In this document: positions 11,905-25,236 of the stretch, one piece after another | How the letters are laid out: every line of letters begins with the position of its first letter | How positions within the stretch are numbered: position 1 is the stretch's first letter | Assembly: GCA_964058805.1 (NCBI GenBank) | Contig: CAXKVV010002144.1 | Coordinates: 434,001 to 498,000, forward strand | Length of the DNA stretch: 64,000 nt | Direction of reading: 5' to 3' | From: Schoenoplectus triqueter | Taxonomy: Eukaryota > Streptophyta > Magnoliopsida > Poales > Cyperaceae | The notes under the pieces: model-generated | What the model was told of the DNA's origin: nothing | Seen by the model: the letters and a program-made list of their open reading frames with translations, nothing else | Database searches by the model: none | Position numbers and translations under genes: made by a program

Positions 11905-13291
11905 TGTGCGACCCTTTTTCACGCGCTCCGCACCGCCGCTGGGCGATGGGATGCGGAAGAAGGACACGGAGATCCCTCCCAAGCGTGCATATGTTTAATG
12001 CCAGCTGATTCTACCGTTTAGAAAGATTTGGATGCACATTTAGGGGGTTTTTAGTGATTATGAGTTCTTGTAGATTCCGGTGGGCGCAAGCCCCCACCGT
12101 TAATTACCCTGGGCTATTAACCTCGAGGCACCTCTGGATCTTTAAAAGGGAGAAGCAAATAGTATAGCTAAATGATGGTCAAGTGGTCGTCTGGATTCAC
12201 CGAAAGGTTGATCCCGTGAAAGACGAACCTACTACAGATCGGTTCAGTCTTTATCGCCTCGAGAGATAACCTTACTACAGATCAGATTAATCTCTTCGAA
12301 GGGGGTTCAAGGTGAGTCTACTTACAGAACGACTCAACCTCAGTTGATTCAGAAAATAAACCTGTTTCAGAATGATTCAGAAGTTAATCCCATGAAAGAT
12401 GAACCTACTACAGATCGGTTCAGTCTTTTACCGCCTCAAGAGATAACCTTACTACAGATCAGATTAATCCCTTCAGAGGAGTTTGAGGTGAGTCTACTAC
12501 AGAACGACTCAACCTCGGTTGATCTAGAAGATAAACCTACTACAAAACGGTTCGATCTTAACTAGTCAACAACCAATCACACAAAATACAACTCGAAGCA
12601 CTAGGCCGGTTGATCTTGAGGTTGGTGAATCAGGAGAAGGTGGATTTGGTCCACGTGTTTCTTCTCACCAATCTTCTAGATCATGAATTCGAAGCACTAA
12701 GCCGATTCATAAACCTAGGAACACAACTGCACACAAAGTCAAACCTGAAGCACTAAGCCAGCTTAACATTGAGGCATATGTTAGTGAAGAAACCTACTAC
12801 AGAACGGTTCATATTCACTATTTTGTGGATGAATCTACTACAGAACGATTCAGTCTCACAGTCTCGGGAGATGAACCAGAAGACAAACTTAACGACGGAT
12901 GAGTTCAGTCTTACTAGCTCAAATGGTCATGAATTACTTGTTCATGACACCGAATCATTAAGATGTCACTTCTCTCGGACATCGTAATGTTCTTATCTCT
13001 TGGAGTCGACATATCTCTTCATGTTGATGTCGCAGCCTTGGCTATTCTTCAACGAGCGTCAAGATGTTCTTGTCTCGACTAATTGTTCTAATATGTTGCA
13101 TTGCTTGTGCAAAATCACTGTGTTGCTCTACACCCCTTGTGTGAGCGTATTCATTCACCTCTAAAATGTAAAAAGGATTATTACATTTTTATTGATTTTT
13201 ATTATTAAGATAATGCCTTTCATTATTATCTCTATTACAAAAGGTGAATTTATTTTTATTTTTAAACTCTATTTATTTCTGTAGAAGATTA
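11905..13291 (-). mobile_element. LTR C, first segment (interrupted by element M)
   Basis: Begins TGTGCGACCC (plus reading) directly after the C leader, so it is the 5' LTR of a minus-strand element. It carries the older form of the short repeats (CCTACTACAGATCGGTTC) and a single stem-loop pair. It runs to GATTA at 13287-13291, the target duplication of element M, and resumes at 44564. It is diverged from A and M, with many single-base indels. Confidence 0.85.
13287..13291. repeat. Target-site duplication of element M, left copy
   Basis: GATTA immediately before the left LTR end. The identical GATTA is at 44559-44563 after the right LTR end. The flanks join into continuous LTR C sequence when M is removed. 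Confidence 0.9.
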
Positions 13292-14645
13292 TGTGCGACC
13301 CTTTTTCGCGCGCCGCCGCACCGCCGCTGGGCGATGGGTTCGCGGAAGAAGGACACGGAGATCCCTCCCGAGCGTGCATCTGCTGGGTGTCGGCCGATTC
13401 TGCCGTTTAGAGAAATTTGGATGCACATTCAGGGGGTTTTTAGTGATTGTGAGTTCTTGTAGATTCCGATAGGCGCAAGCCCCCACCGTTAATTACCCTG
13501 GGCTACTAACCTCGAGGCACCTCTGGATCTTTGAAAGAGAGAAGCAAATAGTATAGTTAAAAGATGGTCAAGTGGTCGTCTAGGTTCATAAAAGGGGTCC
13601 ACGGAAGACGAACCTACAAACAGATCGGTTCGATCTATGGAAGACAAACCTACAAACAGATCGGTTTTGTCCTATGGAAGACGAACCTACAAACAGATCG
13701 GTTCAATCTATGGAAGACAAACCTACAAACAGATCGGTTTTTTCCTATGGAAGACGAACCTACAAACAGATCGGTTCAGTCTATGCCACCTCGAGATGTA
13801 ACCTTACCTACAGACCAGGTTAATCTCTTCAGAGGGGCTTGAGGTGAGTCTACATACAGAATGACTCGACCTCCGTTGATCTAGAAGATAAACCTACAAA
13901 CAGATCGGTTCAATCTTAACTAGTCAACAACCAATCACACAAAATACAACTCGAAGCGCTGAGTCGGTTGATCTTGAGGTTGGTGAATCAGGAGAAGGGT
14001 GGATGTGGCCCACGTGTTTCTTCTCACCGATCTTCTAGATCATGAATTCGAAGCACTAAGCCGATTCATAAACCTAGGAAACACAATTACACACAATGTC
14101 AAACCTGAAGCGCTGAGCCAGTTCAACACTGAGGCATGTGTTAGTGAAGGAACCTACCTACAGAACGGTTCACATTCACTGTTTTGTGGATGAATCTACC
14201 TACAGAACGATTCAATCTCACAGTCTCGGGAAATGAACCAGGAGACGAACTTATCGACGGATGAGTTCAGTCTTGCTAGCTCAAATGGTCATGAATTACT
14301 TGTTCATGACACCGAGTCATTAAGATGTCGCTTCTCTCGGACATCATAATGTTCTTCTTCTTCAAAGTCGACATATCTCTCCATGCTGATGTCGTGTCTT
14401 TGGTCATTCTTCAGCGAGCGTCAAGATGTTCTTGTCTCGACTAGTCATTCTACATGTTGCATTACTTGTGCAAAATTACTATGTTGCCCTACACCCCTTG
14501 TGTGAGCGTATTCAATCATGAGTTACTTGCTCATGGTAGTGAGTCATTAAGATGTCACCTCTCTAGGACATCGTAATGTTCTTCTTCCTCAGAGTCGACA
14601 TGTATCTCCATGTTGATGTCGCAGCTCTGGTTATTCTTCATCAAG

Positions 14646-14990
14646 CGTCAAGATGTTCCTGTCTCGACATATTCCCTCATGTTGCTATCAAAGCCTTAAT
14701 CATCCTACATCAAGATGTTCCTGTCTCGATGTATCTTATTATTCTTCATCAAGTGTCAAGATGTTCTTGTCTCGACATATCCTCTCATGTTGCTATCAAA
14801 GCCTTAATCATCCTACGTCAAGATGTTCTTGTCTCGGCGTATCTTATTATTTTTCATCAAGTGTCAAGATGTTCTTGTCTCGACATATCCTCTCATGTTG
14901 CTATCAAAGCCTTAATCATCCTACGTCAAGATGTTCTTGTCTCGGCGTATCTTATTATTTTTCATCAAGTGTCAAGATGTTCTTGTCCTG
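14646..14990. repeat. 108-bp tandem array in M 3' LTR
   Basis: GTGTCAAGATGTTCTTGTCT recurs at 14753, 14861 and 14969, an exact 108-bp period, with a more diverged unit upstream. Because 108 is a multiple of three, two frames stay open. The same array is at about 39770-40112 in the 5' LTR with the same unit number, so expansion predates this insertion. Confidence 0.9.
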
Positions 14991-15164
14991 ACTAATCGTT
15001 CTAAAGGTTATATCATAATTGTTCTAAAGGTTATATCATGTGTGCAAATATTCTTATGTAGCTCTACACTCCTTGTGTGAGCATTTTTTTATTCATTTCT
15101 AAAATGCACAAAGTCTATTATATAATATCTTCCATTATTATTTTTATTATAAAGATGTATTTAC

Positions 15165-15206
<42 letters not shown>

Positions 15207-17462
15207 TTTTTTATTTTTAGACTCTATCTATTCCTATAGAAAATTATTTACAAAATAATAGGAAAAGGGGTTAACTATTAACTAGAATTTTATTTATATT
15301 TTTGGAATTTTCATAATAGCTAAAATAATAGAATTCTATTTTTATTATTTCTAAACTCTATTTATTTTGTAGAAAATCACTTACAAAATACTAGAAAATA
15401 AAATGGCAATGATTTTTATTCGTATTTTAAAATGTTTATAATAGCCAAAGTAATAGAATTTTATTATTATATTCTATTATGTTGAAACATTATTCATTAT
15501 GTAAGAATTATCAAAAGATGGCTAGCTATATTATTTTTTTTATTTTTTTTTATTATTATCATTTTTATTATTATTATTTTTTATTTTTTAAAATCCATAA
15601 TAGCTAAAAAGAAATCATTATTAATATTCTATTCTATTTATTATACTATTTTTTTATTATTTCTATTTATTATCTACAGAAAAAAATATAAGATTTTTAT
15701 TTTTATTATTATTAGTTGAAAAATAGCCATGAGAGATGAAATTCATTATATTTTTATTACAACTATTATGTTATTGTATTTTATTCATCAAAAAGTATTT
15801 TTATTGTATATTTGTATAGAAATAACAAAAGAAATACAATTCATATTATAAAGCTATATTATCATTCTTTATTATAAAAGAAAATGTATTTTACTATTTA
15901 TTACCATGGTAGTATATATTTTTTTTTTGTATATTTTGTGCTATTTATTTTTATTATTCTTTTTACAGAAAATATTAGCATAATATCTATTATTATTTAT
16001 TATTTTTTATTTATCAAAGAATATAGCTAATCTCATTATTTATTATGGCATATCACTATCGTCATTATTATTTCATAGAAAATCACTTGAAAAATCACTA
16101 AAATATATCTAGTTATTATTTATGATTTTTATTTGTATTTTTGGAATTTTTATAGTATTTAAAATGACAAGTCAAAGCTAGGTCAAACATATCAATATAG
16201 GTAATGTCTTTTGCTTTTAAATTGTTTTTTCATGATTATATTTTTAAAACTGGAATATTATTGTATAGAAAAATAGTATGAAAAATAAGGAAATTTTAGA
16301 AACAAATTTGAGTTAATTTGGAGTTCAGGAGTATTTTCAAATCATTTATTTACTCTATGTCATTAATATTCTGTTATTATTTAATTATTGGGCCTAGTGG
16401 ACTGGGCCGATATTAATATTATTTTTATTTTGACGAATGGGCCTGTTCCTTAGATGGGCCGAACTTAACCCATTAATTAGTATGAGCCATTAGATCTTCA
16501 TCAAGATCAACACAAATCTCTTATCCATCTCTGTGTCTCATTTGGGTCGTCGGATATGGTTAAGATTTACATCAAACAGATTAAAGGCCCAGATTAAACC
16601 ATGTTTTAATTTTCCAAACATCTATGGACCCAGATCTCTCAGATCTGTTCCAAGATCCGTGTAATCTTTTGAGATTAGTGTTATATCAGTCTTCCTCCAT
16701 CTTCCTTCTCTTCTGCTTTGACGTTCGTGCTACGGTGGTGATCTAGGTGTTCCGATGACTTGATCGGAGATCGGCCGCCACCATTAGTGTCGCCTTAGTC
16801 TAAGGAGTTGGTCTGTATTTCTCGATTGTCCATCAGAGTAGTGGATCGCCGGCGCTGCCTCCATTCATTACAGTCTGTACCGAACTTCGGTACCGAAAGC
16901 ATCCATCTCGCGATTAAAGCATATTTCTTTAATTTATCTTGTAAATTGAGGTTCTAATCATCATTGATAAGCTCTAATTATCACTAATTAAGCATTTCAT
17001 GCTTGTTATCTTGCTTATCCTAGTTTAAATTTATCGCGAAACAAATACCAAAGGTCAGTACCGATTACTGGATTCATAATTGTTCTTGTGCTCTCAATTG
17101 ATTACCAAAACTGATACTTCTCATCATTTCAAAACCAATCGACTATGCCTTGAGGGTCAATTTGAACATGTAGCCTTTTCAATTGGTGTTGCAATCAGTG
17201 TTGCCGTGCTTAAACCTCAGTTCTTCAACAATTGCTCAGAGTTTTGATCGATTTCATCTACCAAGATCAATTCTTTTGAGCAATCAATTGAGAGTGCAAA
17301 CACTGAGAGACCTATGGTCTTCGATCAGTTAGTTGTCGAGGTGCAATGCTAGGAGATCGCTTGGTCTTCGACTAGCATGTATTGATACACCCGATTCAGT
17401 CCATTAATAACCAAATTAATCAATAAAGAAGCAAGAAAATAACTAAGCAATGATCAAAACAT

Positions 17463-17467
17463 CTAAG
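17463..17467. repeat. Target-site duplication of element N, left copy
   Basis: CTAAG before TGTTTACCC; its partner CTAAG is at 25237-25241 after GGGTCGCACA. The intact 5' LTR of M has a single CTAAG at 42578-42582, which proves the insertion point. Confidence 0.92.
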
Positions 17468-17559
17468 TGTTTACCCTTGAAAAGTTTCAAGGATGAATAG
17501 ATGAATAAATAAAATAAATTGATGATTAATAATAAGTCATAAGGAAGGGGGAGAAGAGA

Positions 17560-18110
17560 TAGAGCAGTGGAAAGGTGGCCCACTGATCAGGAAAGGTCGC
17601 TGCCTAACCCCGGAACAAATCCATTAGTCCCACAATGGAATGCTGAGCGCAAAGTGAAGAGTATAAATACCCCGCTATTCTCTATCCACTCAGCATGTGT
17701 GACAGCCAAGAAGATCGAGGGAGAGAGGAGACCTCTTGGGTGTCACCATGTGATTATATCTTTTCTGACAAGTGGGACCCACATGGCAGTCCCTTATGAG
17801 CAGCTCCAATGACATGGACCTAGCCTATTTTGCTAAGAAAGCTAACCAACCCGGAACAGAGGTTAAGCATTAATCCCACAATGAAATAATAGGGTGAATG
17901 ACGAGGATATAAATACCCCACCACCTCCTACTCATTCGAGGTGGCTGACCCTCGGGAGATTCAGGAGAGAGAAAATCTCCTGATGGGTCAGCCATTTGAT
18001 TACATTTTCTCTGACAAGTGGGACCCACCTGGCAGTCCCTTGCAGATGAATCTAACAACATAGCCTATCTGATGAGTCACCATGTGACCATTTTCACTGA
18101 CAGGTGGACC
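17560..18110 (+). promoter_or_regulatory. Tandem ~246-bp TATA units at the start of LTR N
   Basis: Two tandem units, each with TATAAATA followed by CCCC (17662-17669 and 17908-17915, spacing 246 bp) and a shared GACAAGTGGGACCCAC block (17767, 18013), plus a partial third block near 18095. They lie 200-450 bp from the LTR start, in U3. LTR D has three such units and LTR C one; A and M have none. They are promoter-like by sequence; activity is inferred. Confidence 0.7.
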
Positions 18111-18919
18111 CCACACCTCGGTGACCTATTGAAGGAGTCAGAATTGAACCCTAAAAATCTGTCTTTGGAGCTAACCCTAGAAAGGAGCTGAAGCAGTATA
18201 ATCCCTATGCTACATGAAATGATGTCAATGCCAAGCCAGCATTTTGATGCAACTAGTTATAAGAAATTCCAAATGTGATTTTGCTTTCAAGGCTGACCTG
18301 GTGCCAAAGCTGCGAGCAACCACCTAACCATGCTTTGATTTGTGTCAATTACTGATAAGTAATCAGTTCTTTGACCAAGTCACCCTCATGTTAAGGGATT
18401 GAAAGTCAATTTCACAAGACTGATCAGGTGCCAAAGCTGGGAGCAACCACCTGATCAAGTCTAGATTTGTATTAATTGCTGATAAGTAGTCAGTATTTGA
18501 TCAAATCAAGCCCTAATGAATATCAATATAAGTCTAATTGGTATTTAGTTAGGGTGGTTTCTGCAAGAGGGAGATAATTGGCAGAGACACAGAGCTACAA
18601 CTGAGATCAGGGATTAATTCAGAGAGAATAATAGGGTTTTATGGATAAAAGAATTTTTAATTCAGAGAGGCAGGGGCAAAAATGGAATTAAAAATTACAG
18701 GGATGATCATCATGATTTTAGGGATTTTTGGTGAAATTTTCATAATTTTTGGATAAGTGGAGCTATCAGAATAAATTCAAGGAAAATAAAGGGAGAATAA
18801 ATGAATTAATCAAAGGCTGGGATTTGATCAGAGCAGTTCGGGGTGCAAGTTGGGGATAGCAGCAGCTCTGGGTACAAACTGGGTACAAGAAACACAGGAG
18901 GTATAAAATAATCGAAGAG

Positions 18920-19540
18920 AGAGGGTGTGCCACGTGGCAGCCTCTCATTGGGCCATGTCAGCAGGTGGGCCCCACCCTAGTATGAGTCACTGACAGGTGG
19001 GCCCCACCTCAGTGCCACGTGGCAGACAGCCAGTGGGCCACATCAGCAACTACTCCACTAAACAGAGACAAGTGGCAAGCTACCAGTTTACCATGTCACC
19101 CATTAGAGCCATGTGGCTTATTTCCATTGGTCCACCTCAATACTACACAGACACATGGCAGCATCTTAAGCCACCACATCATCACTTGAGCCACATGGCT
19201 ATCTGTGAGTGGTCCACACCAGCAAGGAGCATGACAAATGGCAGCAGCAGAGTGAGCCACCTCAACACCTGAGTGCCACATGGCTCTCCCCTATTGGTCC
19301 ACCTCAGCCATGTGGGCCCTACCATACTACAAGATGACTGACATGTGGGCCCCACCAACATGCCACGTGGCAAGCTGTGACAGAGCCACCTTGACATTTC
19401 ACATAACACATGGCAGTTCATCAGGCCATACACATCAGCAGACACAATCCTATTCATTCACACATGGCAGTTACCTATTGGATAAAGTCAGCACAGTGGA
19501 CCCTGCCTAGTGCCATGTGGCATCCACAGATCAAGACACA
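18920..19540. promoter_or_regulatory. GC-rich block with G-box palindromes, LTR N
   Basis: Degenerate short repeats combining GTGGGCCCCAC with the 12-bp perfect palindrome TGCCACGTGGCA at 18928-18939, 19013-19024 and 19361-19372, plus one-mismatch versions. The core CACGTG is the G-box bound by plant bZIP and bHLH factors. The block lies about 1.1-1.7 kb upstream of the main TATA box. It is also present in LTRs C and D but absent from A and M. Confidence 0.65.
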
Positions 19541-20669
19541 GTCAGCAATAATTACTGACTAATCACGGCTTAATCATACATCTAACCCTATCACAGTGTG
19601 CCATGTCAGCTTGATTATCTATAAGATGCTGACTGGTGGGGGCCACTTGTAAGAGAATGAGGCAGAGGCGCATATCAACAGTCATGAACCAGTCTCACGC
19701 GAATAAGAAGCAGAATTTAAATCAAAAGAGAAAAGGTAAGAACAAACCTGGACCTTGCGCCGTCCCTCTCTGACAGGTCACTCCCGGGAGCTTCGGTTCA
19801 CATACGCCATGTGCACCCGTAGACGGCTCTCCCCTCTCCCTTCTTCCTCTCTTCCTCTTCCTTCCGCGCGATGGAGAAGAAGGCGCCATTGTCAGGTAGA
19901 GTTGAATGTAGCTTCTTTCTTCAAAATTCCTTCACACAGAGCTATGTAACATGGATTAAAGCTTGTATGAGTGATCAATTTTGAAAATTGAAAAGAAACA
20001 GTGAGTAATCGGTTGAAACAATTGGCGGAATTGGAATTGGGACTAACCTTTGTGAAGAGGCAGGAGACAAATTGATCACTTGTACACCTTCCTATTACTT
20101 AGGCGATCTTGTTTGAGTGCAAAGACAGTATCTTTGGAAGCTCTAAGCTGGTATTCCACCAGATCACCATTAGAGGCCGAGATTGGTAATGGAGAAGTGA
20201 TGATGGAGCATGTTATTGATCACAGGAGTGTAAAGGATTGAGTTCTAGAATTGAAATGATGAATTTAGAGACTGCAAGTAGAAGAATTAGTGAAGGGAAG
20301 GTGAGATGGCAATGGAGACCCGATTTGAAGGCTTAGAAGTGGAAAATGGATCTAAAGTGTCAAACAGAACCCTTACACCGACTCAATTGATTTATAGGAG
20401 TATGGGATGGATGTTAGAACTCTCAGAATGTTCTAGAAAGCTCTGGAATAATGGGAGACCGAAGTATGTGAGAGAGTGGCAAAAGAGTAAAAAGGAAAAT
20501 AAGAATAACTAACTCCAGCCACAAGGGATTAGTTAGAGGCAGTTAGTTGAGTAGTAAGAAGCACAAATGGATCTTGACCATTGATTAAAATGAAGTGAAG
20601 GGCTAAGATTAGCTTAGAGATCATGATCCGGCCTCGAATCACCTAACCAATCGCAATTAAGCAAGAGGC

Positions 20670-20679
20670 CTATATAAAC
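20670..20679 (+). promoter_or_regulatory. TATA box of LTR N
   Basis: CTATATAAAC in the context conserved between LTRs (GCCTATATAAAC). It lies about 3.2 kb from the LTR start, so U3 is twice as long here as in the short subfamily. Confidence 0.65.
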
Positions 20680-23370
20680 ACTCTAGATGGTAAACAGAAA
20701 GGCAATTAGGAAGAGAGAAGAGAGAGAAGAGTGAAAATAATAGAGAACAAAGAGATAGAGAGAGAAGAGAAGAATTAGTTGAAATCGGGTTTTTGGCAAT
20801 TGAAGAAGATTCAAGCATCTTGAGTTGGAATAGCACAACTACCCTTATTATCTCTATCAAGAACTAAGGATAAGTAAGATTTTCATTTACAAATGTAATT
20901 GATATAGAATTGGAGTGTAATTCTTTCTTCTTTTTTTCTGAATTTGATTCTTCCTTTTCTTTTTATCATCTATTCTTTTCATTTCTTGATTCTTTGAGAG
21001 TTATAAACATTTGCACAGAGGGTAATGCATTGAAATTAGGTCAATTGGTGATCGGTTGAAGGGTTTTTGTAACCCTCCCGATTTTATATTTGATTTGGAA
21101 TTGTAATTCATTTTGAGTTGGTGATGGAAGTTGATTGAAGGGTTCCCGTAACCCTCTCAACTCCTTCACAAGTTTAATTGCATAAATTCAGTGGATTCAT
21201 CGAGTGAAATTGATATACTGATATACCATGGAGTGAATTGGGACTGTTTTTTTCCCTTTTATTTTCGCAATTATCATAATAGTGGGATTTAAAACTATAT
21301 CCAGATAGTAATTGAGAAGTTTCATAGTCGCCTAAATGAGTTTTGCAAATTTGATTTCAAGAATTTAACTAATTCCATTAGAACAATTCATATACTGACA
21401 GTTGCATCAGTACCGATCGAGTATTTCACTCAATTAGCATAAATACATGGATTATTAACGCTTTACACATCAATAATTCGCTTTAGGCAAGTCTAGGAGT
21501 ATGCAGAAGTGTTGAGATAGCTTGCATATCATGTATAAGTTGATTACAAACGTATTCTGAGTCGGTACCAAACGGTACCGAATAATCTTGAGCTCCATAG
21601 CCTTCTTGAATGAATTCAAATAGAAATTGACCATGCTATCTTATTAAAGGAGCTAAGGCGATGCCATATAACATGAAAATTGTGTGAATTGATCGATGAA
21701 TAAATCAAATTTGATATTGGAATCATCTCGGTACCGAAATGAACTACTGAGACAACTTGATAACGGTGCCTACTGAGAACCACCGCATAGATCATTAATC
21801 GGACGCCGTAGAATAACTACCCATGGCAAGACGACGCTGGGACGGTCACCTGATCGGAGAGAGATGACCGCAGTCGCCGGCGCTACCAAGAGCGCGAATC
21901 TTGGAGTTAGCATTGACCGGAGAGTCAGAGAATCACAGCAGCACGGATATTGGCGTACGTGTGCGAATCTTGAAGAGATCGGACGTATGAGGTGAAGCGT
22001 CGCATTAATAGGGAGGTGGATGTAGATCTGGGTCGTCCATCTATTACAAATCAATCTTGAAGCATATCCGACGGCCCAAATAAGAATAGAGTTGAATAAA
22101 AGATAGGCACAGATCTTGATACAGATCTGGCGGCCCAGATTAGGCCCATTAATTAAATAATAACAGAATAGTAATAGCATATAGTAAATAAATGATTTAA
22201 AAATGTTCCTGAACTCCAAATTGACTCAAATTTGTTTCTAAAGTTTTCTTATTTTTCATATTATTTTTCTATATGATAATATTCCAGTTTTAAAAATATA
22301 ATCATAGTAAAACAATTTAAAAGCAAAAGACATTACACATATTGGTATATTTGACCTAGATTTGACTTGCTATTTTAAATACTATAAAAACTCCAAAAAT
22401 ACAAATAAAAATCATAAATAATAACTAGATATATTTTAGTGATTTTTCAAGTGATTTTCCATGAAATAATAATGATGATAGTAAAATGCTATAATGAATA
22501 ATGAGATTAGCTATATTCTTTGATAAATAAAAATATAATAATAATAATAGACATTATATTGATATTTTCTGTAAAAAGAATAATAAAAATAAATAGCACA
22601 AAATATACAAAAATATACTACCATGGCAATAAATAGTAAAATATATTTTCTTTTATAAAAATGATAATATAGTTTTATAATATGAATTGTATTTCTTTTA
22701 TTTCTATACAAACATATACAATAAAAAAAATATATACTTTTGATGAATAAAATGTAATAAAAATAATAGTTGTAATAAGAATATAATGAATTTCATCTCT
22801 TATGACTATTTTCAACTAATAATAAACATTTTTTTTTATAGATAATAAATAGAAATAATAAAAATAGATATAATGAATAGTATAATAAATAGGATAGAAT
22901 ATTAGTAATGATTTCTTTTTAGCTATTATAGATATTAAAAATAAAATAAAAAATAAATAAAAAATATATAATAAAAATAATAATAGTAGAATAGTATAGC
23001 TAACCACCTTTCAATTTTGTAAATGATTCTTACATAATGAATAGTATTTCAATATAATAGAATATAGTAACAAAATCCTATTACTTTGGCTATTACAAAC
23101 ATTTTAAAAATACAAATAAAAATTATAGCCATTTTATTTTCTATTATTTTTGTAAGTGATTTTCTACAGAATAAATAGAGTTTAGAAATAATAAAAATAA
23201 AATTTTTACTACTTTAGCTATTATGAAAACCCCAAAAATATAAATGAAACTCTAATTAATAGCTACCTCTTTTCCTATTATTTTTGTAAATAATTTTCTA
23301 CATAGATAAATAAAGTTTAAGAAATAAAAATAATAATAATAAAAAAATAATAATAGTAATAGTAATAAGA

Positions 23371-23409
<39 letters not shown>

Positions 23410-25090
23410 GCATCTTCATAATAAAAATAATAATGGAAGATATTATATAATAGACTTTGTGCATTTTAGAAATGAATAAACACGCTCACATAAGGAGTGT
23501 AGAGCCACGTAAGAATATTTGCACACATGATATAACATTTAGAATGATTAGTCAAGACGAGAACATCTTGACGTAGGATGATTAATGCTTCGATAGCAAT
23601 ATGAAGAAGATACGTTGAGACAAGAACATCTTGACGTGAGATGATTAAGGCTTTAATAGCAATACAAGAAGATATGTCGAGACAAGAACATCTTGACACT
23701 TGATGAAAAATAATAAGATACGTCGAGACAGGAACATCTTGACGTGAGATGAATAAGGCTTTGATAGCAACATGAAGGAACATGTCGAGACAAGAACATC
23801 TTGACACTTGATGAAGAATAACCAGAGCTACGATACTAACATGGAGATATATGTCGACTCTGAAGAAGAAGAACATTACGATGTCCTAGATAGGTGACAT
23901 CTTAATGACTCGCTGCCATGAGCAAGTAACTCATGATTGAATACGCTCACACAAGGGGTGTAGGGCAACATAGTAATTTTGCACAAGTAATGCAACACGT
24001 AGAATGATTAGTTGAGACAAGAACATCTCGACGCTCGCTGAAGAATGACCAAAGCTACGACATCAGCATGGAGAGATATGTCGACTTTGAAGAAGAAGAA
24101 CATTAAGATGTCCGAGCGAAGCGACATCTTAATGACTCGGTGTCATGAACAAGTAATTCATGACCATTTGAGCTGGCAAGACTGAACTCGTCCGTCGATG
24201 AGTTTGTCTCCTGGCTCATTTCCCGAGACTGTGAGATTGAATCGGTCTGTAGGTAGATTCATCCACAAAACAGTGAATGTGAACCGTTCTGTAGGTAGGT
24301 TCCTTCACTAACACATGTCTCAATGTTGAACTGGCCCAGCGCTTCAGGTTTGACATTGTGTGCAATTGTGTTTCCTAGGTTTATGAATCGGCTTAGTGCT
24401 TCGAATTCATGATCTAGAAGATCGGTGAGAAGAAACACGTGGGCCATATCCACCCTTCTCCTGATTCACCAACCTCAAGATCAACCGGCTCAGCGCTTCG
24501 AGTTGTATTTTGTGTGATTGGTTGTTGACTAGTTAAGATTGAACCGATCTGTTTGTAGGTTTATCTTCTAGATCAACGGAGGTCGAGTCGATCTGTATGT
24601 AGACTCACCTCAAGCCCCCTATGAAGAGATTAACCTGGTCTGTAGGTAAGGTTACATCTCGAGGTGGCATGGACTGAACCGATCTGTTTGTAGGTTCGTC
24701 CTCCATAGGACAAAACCGATCTGTTTGTAGGTTTGTCTTCCATAGATTGAACCGATCTGTTTGTAGGTTCATCTTCCGTAGACCCCTTTTATGAAATTAG
24801 ACGACCACTTGACCATCTTTTAACTATACTATTTGCTTCTCTCTTTCAAAGATCCAGAGGTGCCTCGAGGTTAGTAGCCCAGGGTAATTAACGGTGGGGG
24901 CTTGCGCCCACCGGAATCTACAAGAACTCACAATCACTAAAAAAACCCCTGAATGTGCATCCAAATATCTCTAAACGGCAGAATCGGCCGACACCCAGCA
25001 GATGCACGCTCGGGAGGGATCTCCGTGTCCTTCTTCCGCAGAACCCATCGCCCGGCGGCGGTGCGGCGGCGCGCGAAAAAGGGTCGCACA

Positions 25091-25161
25091 GGATCTGGCA
25101 CGCCCGGTGGGACTATCAAAATAAACTCAGGGAACATAAGATTTTGGATGCATATTTAGGG
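25091..25161 (+). promoter_or_regulatory. PBS and residual leader of element N
   Basis: GGATC spacer then TGGCACGCCCGGTGGGAC (25096-25113), identical to the PBS of M. The following ~48 bases are AT-rich and do not match the leader of A, C or M. The segment runs straight into an LTR 3' end at 25162, at a shared AGGG-ATCTCC-like stretch, consistent with a deletion through short homology. Confidence 0.75.
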
Positions 25162-25236
25162 GGGATCTCCGTGTCCTTCTTCCGCAGAACCCATCGCCCG
25201 GCGGCGGTGCGGCGGCGCGCGAAAAAGGGTCGCACA
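25162..25236 (+). mobile_element. Residual 3' LTR end of element N
   Basis: 75 bp identical to 25016-25090, giving a 146-bp offset repeat. It ends GGGTCGCACA directly before the CTAAG duplication, so it is the true 3' terminus of N after a large internal deletion. Confidence 0.85.

Larger units (their letters stand above)
13292..17467 (-). mobile_element. 3' LTR of element M, distal segment
   Basis: Nearly identical to 38414-42582 of the 5' LTR. Contains five 36-37-bp repeats (13603-13783), a stem-loop pair, the freshest 108-bp array (14646-14990), the AT-rich core and GC-rich patches. It is interrupted after CTAAG (17463-17467) by element N and continues at 25242. The left end is bounded by the GATTA duplication. 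Confidence 0.92.
17468..25090 (+). mobile_element. LTR of element N, long subfamily (7623 bp)
   Basis: Reads TGTTTACCC to GGGTCGCACA in plus. In order: two ~246-bp promoter-like units, a block shared with all copies (about 18280-18760), a GC-rich G-box block (18920-19540), a TATA box (20670-20679), GGTACC palindromes (21563-21580), the AT-rich core (22190-23470), degenerate 108-bp repeats (about 23560-23800), stem-loops (24102-24135 has perfect 12-bp arms), three 36-37-bp repeats (24672-24776) and the GC-rich end. It is about 1.5 kb longer than the LTRs of A and M, owing to the first two modules. Confidence 0.88.
17468..25236 (+). mobile_element. Element N: LTR-PBS-LTR-tail remnant nested in M
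   Basis: A 7769-bp plus-strand insertion with 5-bp duplications. It consists of a full LTR (17468-25090), a PBS, about 50 bp of leader and a 75-bp LTR 3' end. The interior and almost the whole second LTR are missing, so it is neither a solo LTR nor an autonomous copy. Its leader after the PBS differs from that of A, C and M, which points to a related but distinct internal region. It is younger than M because it interrupts M's LTR. Confidence 0.88.

Noticed and set aside
14576..14995. Long frames over the 108-bp arrays
   Set aside because: The period is divisible by three, so frames stay open without selection; they have no start context and no known domain.
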